A stretch of DNA of 64,000 bases from Mycolicibacterium vulneris (GTDB lineage Bacteria > Actinomycetota > Actinomycetes > Mycobacteriales > Mycobacteriaceae), in contig NZ_NCXM01000004.1 of NCBI RefSeq assembly GCF_002104765.1, positions 1 through 64,000 on the forward strand, written 5' to 3'. The translations under genes and the position numbers were made by a program. A model generated the notes under the pieces. That model was not told the DNA's origin. It was given only the letters and a program-made list of their open reading frames with translations, and did not search any database. This document shows, piece by piece, positions 60,540 to 64,000 of the stretch (the first letter of the stretch is position 1; each line of letters opens with the position of its first letter).

Positions 60540-61193
60540 ATGGTCGGCGCGGCTACCCCCGAAACGGTGCGGGTGGTTGTCGGTGATGATCACCCGCTTT
60601 TTCGCGAGGGCGTGGTGCGCGCGCTGTCGTTGAGCGGTGCGGTGAACGTCGTCGGTGAGGCGGAAGACGGCTCTGCGGCACTGGAATTGATCAGGTCGCA
60701 CGTGCCCGACGTCGCGCTGCTCGACTACCGGATGCCCGGCATGGACGGCGCTCAGGTGGCGGCGGCGGTGCGAACGCAGGGATTGGCCACCCGGGTGTTG
60801 CTGATCTCGGCGCACGACGAGTCGGCAATCGTTTACCAGGCGCTGCAGCAGGGCGCGGCCGGGTTCGTGCTGAAGGACTCGACGCGCGGCGAGATCGTCA
60901 AGGCCGTACTCGACTGCGCACAGGGCCACGATGTGGTGGCGCCCGCGCTCGTCGGCGGCCTCGCCGCGCAGATCCGGCAGCGTGCGGAACCGTCGGCACC
61001 GGTGTTGAGTGCCCGCGAACGTGAGGTGCTCAACAGGATCGCCCGCGGTCAAAGCATCCCCGCGATTGCGGGTGAGCTCTTTGTGGCCCCGTCGACGGTG
61101 AAAACGCACGTGCAACGCCTCTACGAGAAGCTCGGCGTCAGCGATCGTGCGGCCGCCGTCGCCGAGGCAATGCGGCAGGGTCTGCTCAGCTAG
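60540..61193 (+). CDS. NarL/FixJ family response regulator
   Basis: 217-residue regulator: receiver domain with acidic pair D16-D17, phospho-acceptor D62 in LLDYRMPGMDG and Lys in FVLKDSTR, then a LuxR-type helix-turn-helix (LSAREREVLNRIARGQSIPA; VAPSTVKTHVQRLYEKLGVS). The ATG at 60540 is chosen over upstream codons that would extend before the receiver fold. It pairs with the kinase at 59206. Its end overlaps the convergent E1-alpha-like gene by eight bases. Confidence 0.93.
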   Translation: MVGAATPETVRVVVGDDHPLFREGVVRALSLSGAVNVVGEAEDGSAALELIRSHVPDVALLDYRMPGMDGAQVAAAVRTQGLATRVLLISAHDESAIVYQALQQGAAGFVLKDSTRGEIVKAVLDCAQGHDVVAPALVGGLAAQIRQRAEPSAPVLSAREREVLNRIARGQSIPAIAGELFVAPSTVKTHVQRLYEKLGVSDRAAAVAEAMRQGLLS

Positions 61194-62085
61194 CGGCCGA
61201 CCAGGGCTTCGACTCTGGCACGGGCGGAATCTGCCGTGCCCGCACCAATGCTCTCGCCGAAGCCATGGCCTCGGCGACCAGGTGGCGCGCCCCGCGTTCC
61301 ACCTCGTAGAGGTGGTCGCCGTCGCTGCCGGCCGCGGCCAGTTGCCGACGTGCGAAGACCAGCGGGTCGACGGCCGCGGGGTGATTCGTTTGGTAGGTGA
61401 TCGCCTCCACCAGGGCGGGGCCGTCACCGACGCTCGCCCGGTGCACCGCCTCGGCGACCGCGTCGGCCACCGCCGCCACGTCCCTGCCGTCGACCGGAAG
61501 CATGGGCATCGCGTCGGTCTCATACGCGCGACGACGGGCGTTGGATGCACCGCGGATGTTCTCCACGACGAACACCACCGGTAGCCGCCATTGCACGGCG
61601 ATCCTTGCGGCAGTGGTGAACTCGACGGAGTGCGTGTCGCAGCCACCGATGACACACAAACTGACCTTGCCCTCGCCGGTCAGTCGCTGGATGTTGGCGT
61701 CACCCAGCGCAAACAGCGTCGATTGGCCCAGAGCCGTCTCGTTGGCCAGGGCGCGTTTCCAGTCGGCGGCCCCGCCGCCGGCGCGGCGCCTGGGGCCGAT
61801 CATTTCGGCGATGGCCGGGCCCAGCGGGAGGGCCAGACCGACCTGCTGAGCGTGCCGGAACTGCGGGGTGCTGGCGTTGACCAAATCGCCCGGCCTCAGC
61901 GCCGCAACCGTCCCGATGGCCACGGCCTCCTGCCCGAATTCCACCTGCGCGCTGTCGTTGATCAGACCGTCGACGCGCAGCTCCTCCAACGCCATGTCGA
62001 GCAGTCGTAGAACCCACATCCGGCGATACAGTTCCAACCGTTCGTCGCCGACCAGTGCTGCCGAAGTCTGGGGTGTGTAAGTCAT
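61186..62085 (-). CDS. Pyruvate dehydrogenase E1-alpha-like protein with degenerate TPP site
   Basis: 299-residue homologue of the E1-alpha/AcoA family, shorter than the usual 330-370. Fold segments are recognisable: LYRRMWVLRLLDMALEELRV, VEFGQEAVAIG and VQWRLPVVFVVENI. The thiamine-diphosphate motif, normally GDG-x-(25)-N, reads G147-G-C-D150 with N176 at the end, so the magnesium-binding aspartate is displaced or missing. No E1-beta or E2 gene is adjacent. It is probably not a classical 2-oxoacid dehydrogenase subunit. Confidence 0.8.
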   Translation of the reverse strand: MTYTPQTSAALVGDERLELYRRMWVLRLLDMALEELRVDGLINDSAQVEFGQEAVAIGTVAALRPGDLVNASTPQFRHAQQVGLALPLGPAIAEMIGPRRRAGGGAADWKRALANETALGQSTLFALGDANIQRLTGEGKVSLCVIGGCDTHSVEFTTAARIAVQWRLPVVFVVENIRGASNARRRAYETDAMPMLPVDGRDVAAVADAVAEAVHRASVGDGPALVEAITYQTNHPAAVDPLVFARRQLAAAGSDGDHLYEVERGARHLVAEAMASARALVRARQIPPVPESKPWSAAS

Positions 62086-62208
62086 GCCGGATCTCCTACT
62101 CTCAAGCGGACGCGCTCAACGTAGGACGATTGCGCGGGCCGCACCTCCGCCAATCGGTCAGCAAAGGTGATGAATGCGCGTGTCCCCCGATCGGGGGACA
62201 GCGGGCCG

Positions 62209-63096
62209 TCAGTCCGTTCCGGGCGACGGAGGTGAGATCAGCTGATCAGCGGCCGTGTACGGGTCCTGGTCACCATCAACGACCGCCTCGGCCAGCCGGT
62301 CCAGATCGGGCTGGGTCCGCAGCCGGGTTTGCGCCAGCGACAGAATCTGCGCTCGGGCGCGGGCCAGCCGGCGGGCGCGACTGTCGGTGCGGCGGTGGTC
62401 CTCGATGGCGGTCATCAGGTCTTCGATGCCCTCACCCCGGGCAGCGATCAGCGAAACAATGGGCGCGCTGGTTTCGGCCCGAAGATCCCGAACCGTCTGT
62501 TCGGCGCCGTCCCGGTCCGCCTTGTTGACCGCCACGATGTCGGCGACTTCCAGCACTCCCGCCTTGGCGGCCTGAACCGCGTCGCCCGCGCCGGGATTGA
62601 GGATGACGACGGTCGGGTCGGCGACGGCGGCAATCTCGATCTCGGACTGCCCCACTCCCACGGTCTCCAGCAGGACCACGTCGTAACCGATCGCGCCCAG
62701 CAGCCGGATGGCCGCAGGCACCGCGGCGGCCAGGCCGCCCAGGTGCCCACGGGTGGCCACCGAACGGATGAGTACGTCGGAGTCGTTGATATGCGCGGCC
62801 ATTCGAATTCGGTCACCCAGCAGCGCTCCGCCGCTGAACGGGGACGACGGGTCCACCGCCAGCACTGCCACCCGGCTGCCGCGCTCGCGGTAGGCGGCGA
62901 CCAGCGCGGCGACCGTCGTCGACTTTCCCGCGCCCGGCGGTCCGGTGATGCCGACGACCGGCCCCATGCCCTGCGGCGCGGGACCGATAGTCTCCAGGAC
63001 CTCGTTGCGCTGGTCGCCCTCGACCAGGCTGAGCAGCCGACCGGCCGCGCGGGGAGATCCATTGCGCGCGCGGGCAATCAGGTCGGCGATGATCAT
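62209..63096 (-). CDS. meaB: Methylmalonyl-CoA mutase-associated GTPase MeaB
   Basis: 295-residue G3E-family P-loop GTPase. The Walker A motif is GPPGAGKST (52-60), the base-II region AVDPSSPFSGGALLGDRIRM and the guanine-specific NKAD is in VAVNKADRDG. MeaB protects and reactivates adenosylcobalamin-dependent methylmalonyl-CoA mutase. No mutase gene is in the window. It is followed after seven bases by the upstream end of the thiolase region on the same strand, hinting at propionyl-CoA-yielding degradation. Confidence 0.92.
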   Translation of the reverse strand: MIIADLIARARNGSPRAAGRLLSLVEGDQRNEVLETIGPAPQGMGPVVGITGPPGAGKSTTVAALVAAYRERGSRVAVLAVDPSSPFSGGALLGDRIRMAAHINDSDVLIRSVATRGHLGGLAAAVPAAIRLLGAIGYDVVLLETVGVGQSEIEIAAVADPTVVILNPGAGDAVQAAKAGVLEVADIVAVNKADRDGAEQTVRDLRAETSAPIVSLIAARGEGIEDLMTAIEDHRRTDSRARRLARARAQILSLAQTRLRTQPDLDRLAEAVVDGDQDPYTAADQLISPPSPGTD

Positions 63097-63103
63097 GTAC
63101 GCA

Positions 63104-64000
63104 TTATGGAGCCGGGACCTCGATCACGGTCGCCGAGCCCATTCCACCGCCCGCGCACATCGCCGCGACGCCGATGCCACCGCCGCGGCGGCGCAATTCG
63201 TGCACCAGGGTGACCAGCATCCGGGCTCCGGTCGCCGCGACGGGGTGCCCCAGCGAGCAGCCACTGCCGCTGACGTTGACCTTGTCGGGGTCGAGCTCGA
63301 GCAGTTTGATGGTGGCCACGCACATCGCGGCGAAGGCTTCGTTGATCTCGAAAAGGTCGACGCCGGAGGTCGAAAGCCCAGCCCGTTTAAGGGCTTTCGG
63401 TATCGCCTCCACCGGCGCCAGGCCGGTGATCGCCGGGTCGACGCCGACGGATGCCCAGGACCGGATGGTGGCCAGCGCGGGCATGCCGAGCCGGTCGCTG
63501 GCGATGACGAGCGCCGCTGCGCCGTCGTTGGCGCCGCACGCGTTGCCGGCGGTGATCGAAAAGCCCTCGATCTCCGGGTGCAACGGCTTGAGTGCGGCCA
63601 GCTTCTCCATCGTCGTGTCGCGCCGCGGGTGCTCGTCGACCGAGAACAGGCCGTGCGGCGTCTCGATCGGGACGATCTCCTCTTTGAAGCGGCCTTCGTC
63701 GATGGCGGCGATGGCATTGCGGTGTGACCGCAGCGCCCAGGCGTCCATCTCTTCACGACTCACACCGGCCTTGACCGCGGCGTTCCAGCCCACGGTGATC
63801 GACATGTCCATGTTCGGCGCGTCGGGCCGGTCCGGGTGGGTCGGGGGGAACCAGTCGACCCACTCGCCGTCCACGTGGATGCGGGAGCGCGGTGACGTCG
63901 ACGCCGCATTCACGCCGCCGGCGATGATCAGCTCGTCCATCCCGGCGCGCACGCTAGCCGCCGCGCTCTGCACCGCCGCCTGCCCGGCCGCGCAATGCCG
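63104..64000 (-). CDS. Acetyl-CoA acetyltransferase (thiolase), 5-prime end outside the window
   Basis: At least 298 residues of a thiolase; the reading frame is open to the right edge, so the start is missing. Active cysteine in RHCAAGQAAVQS at the edge, NEAFAAM, GHPVAATGARM and the second cysteine in AAMCAGGGMGSAT. It completes beta-oxidation. MeaB follows eight bases downstream, so the two are probably co-transcribed. Confidence 0.92.
   Translation of the reverse strand, partial: RHCAAGQAAVQSAAASVRAGMDELIIAGGVNAASTSPRSRIHVDGEWVDWFPPTHPDRPDAPNMDMSITVGWNAAVKAGVSREEMDAWALRSHRNAIAAIDEGRFKEEIVPIETPHGLFSVDEHPRRDTTMEKLAALKPLHPEIEGFSITAGNACGANDGAAALVIASDRLGMPALATIRSWASVGVDPAITGLAPVEAIPKALKRAGLSTSGVDLFEINEAFAAMCVATIKLLELDPDKVNVSGSGCSLGHPVAATGARMLVTLVHELRRRGGGIGVAAMCAGGGMGSATVIEVPAP

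Overview
The window is high-GC DNA that reads as a chromosomal catabolic region of a Mycobacterium or close relative. The signs are frequent GTG/TTG starts, a mycofactocin-coupled short-chain dehydrogenase, a DUF5313 protein, a Tat/lipobox multicopper oxidase of the MmcO type, a DUF4190 protein, and many acyl-CoA dehydrogenases, P450s and [3Fe-4S] ferredoxins. No transposase, integrase, phage gene, rRNA or tRNA was recognised. The species cannot be fixed from sequence alone.

Layout. 1-462: 55-bp tandem repeats, a broken oxidoreductase gene and an AT-rich patch. 463-6145 (+): two adjacent amidohydrolases (one with key metal ligands replaced), a Rieske protein, an alpha/beta hydrolase, a stand-alone NuoF-like flavoprotein and a ferredoxin. 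6173-10859: two pseudogenes around a secreted protein, a DUF35-thiolase fusion, a hydrolase and a 3-hydroxyisobutyrate-dehydrogenase-like enzyme. 10971-14162: two P450s with two small ferredoxins and a DUF1330 protein. 14325-20203 (-): TetR, thiolase, enoyl-CoA hydratase, acyl-CoA dehydrogenase and amidohydrolase. 20592-26752 (+): AhpD-like protein, Rieske oxygenase, odd amidohydrolase, SnoaL-like protein and a two-subunit acyl-CoA dehydrogenase. 26761-32586: acyl-CoA dehydrogenase, TetR, mycofactocin-coupled SDR, MarR and two SDRs. 41722-31792 (-): a nine-gene run of TetR, ferredoxin, P450, amidohydrolase, two M24 proteins, crotonase, tandem CaiB CoA-transferase and SDR. 41882-45445: SDR, NAD(P)-binding protein, multicopper oxidase. 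54605-45449 (-): an eight-gene aromatic ring-cleavage operon (MhpC-, MhpA-, MhpB-like, KstD-like, luciferase-like, SDR, cyclase, hydrolase), divergent from IclR and a second KstD-like flavoprotein. 57088-64000: methyltransferase, diguanylate cyclase, histidine kinase/response regulator pair, degenerate E1-alpha protein, MeaB GTPase and a partial thiolase.

How it works together. Most genes form self-contained modules that oxidise a cyclic or branched carbon skeleton (P450, Rieske or flavin oxygenases), hydrolyse it (amidohydrolases, alpha/beta hydrolases), load it on CoA (CaiB) and shorten it by beta-oxidation. Substrates cannot be named. The most interesting signals are: (1) a 15-bp palindrome, GAGAAT-N3-ATTCTC, at three regulatory sites that ties separate modules to one probable TetR regulon; (2) a second 22-bp operator shared by the TetR/P450 operon and its neighbouring SDR; (3) repeated pairing of an intact enzyme with a paralogue whose metal ligands are gone (amidohydrolases at 463/1593, M24 proteins at 36020/37137), plus two single enzymes lacking expected cofactor ligands (22718, 61186); and (4) an operon that joins KstD-like dehydrogenation to MhpA/B/C-type meta-cleavage.
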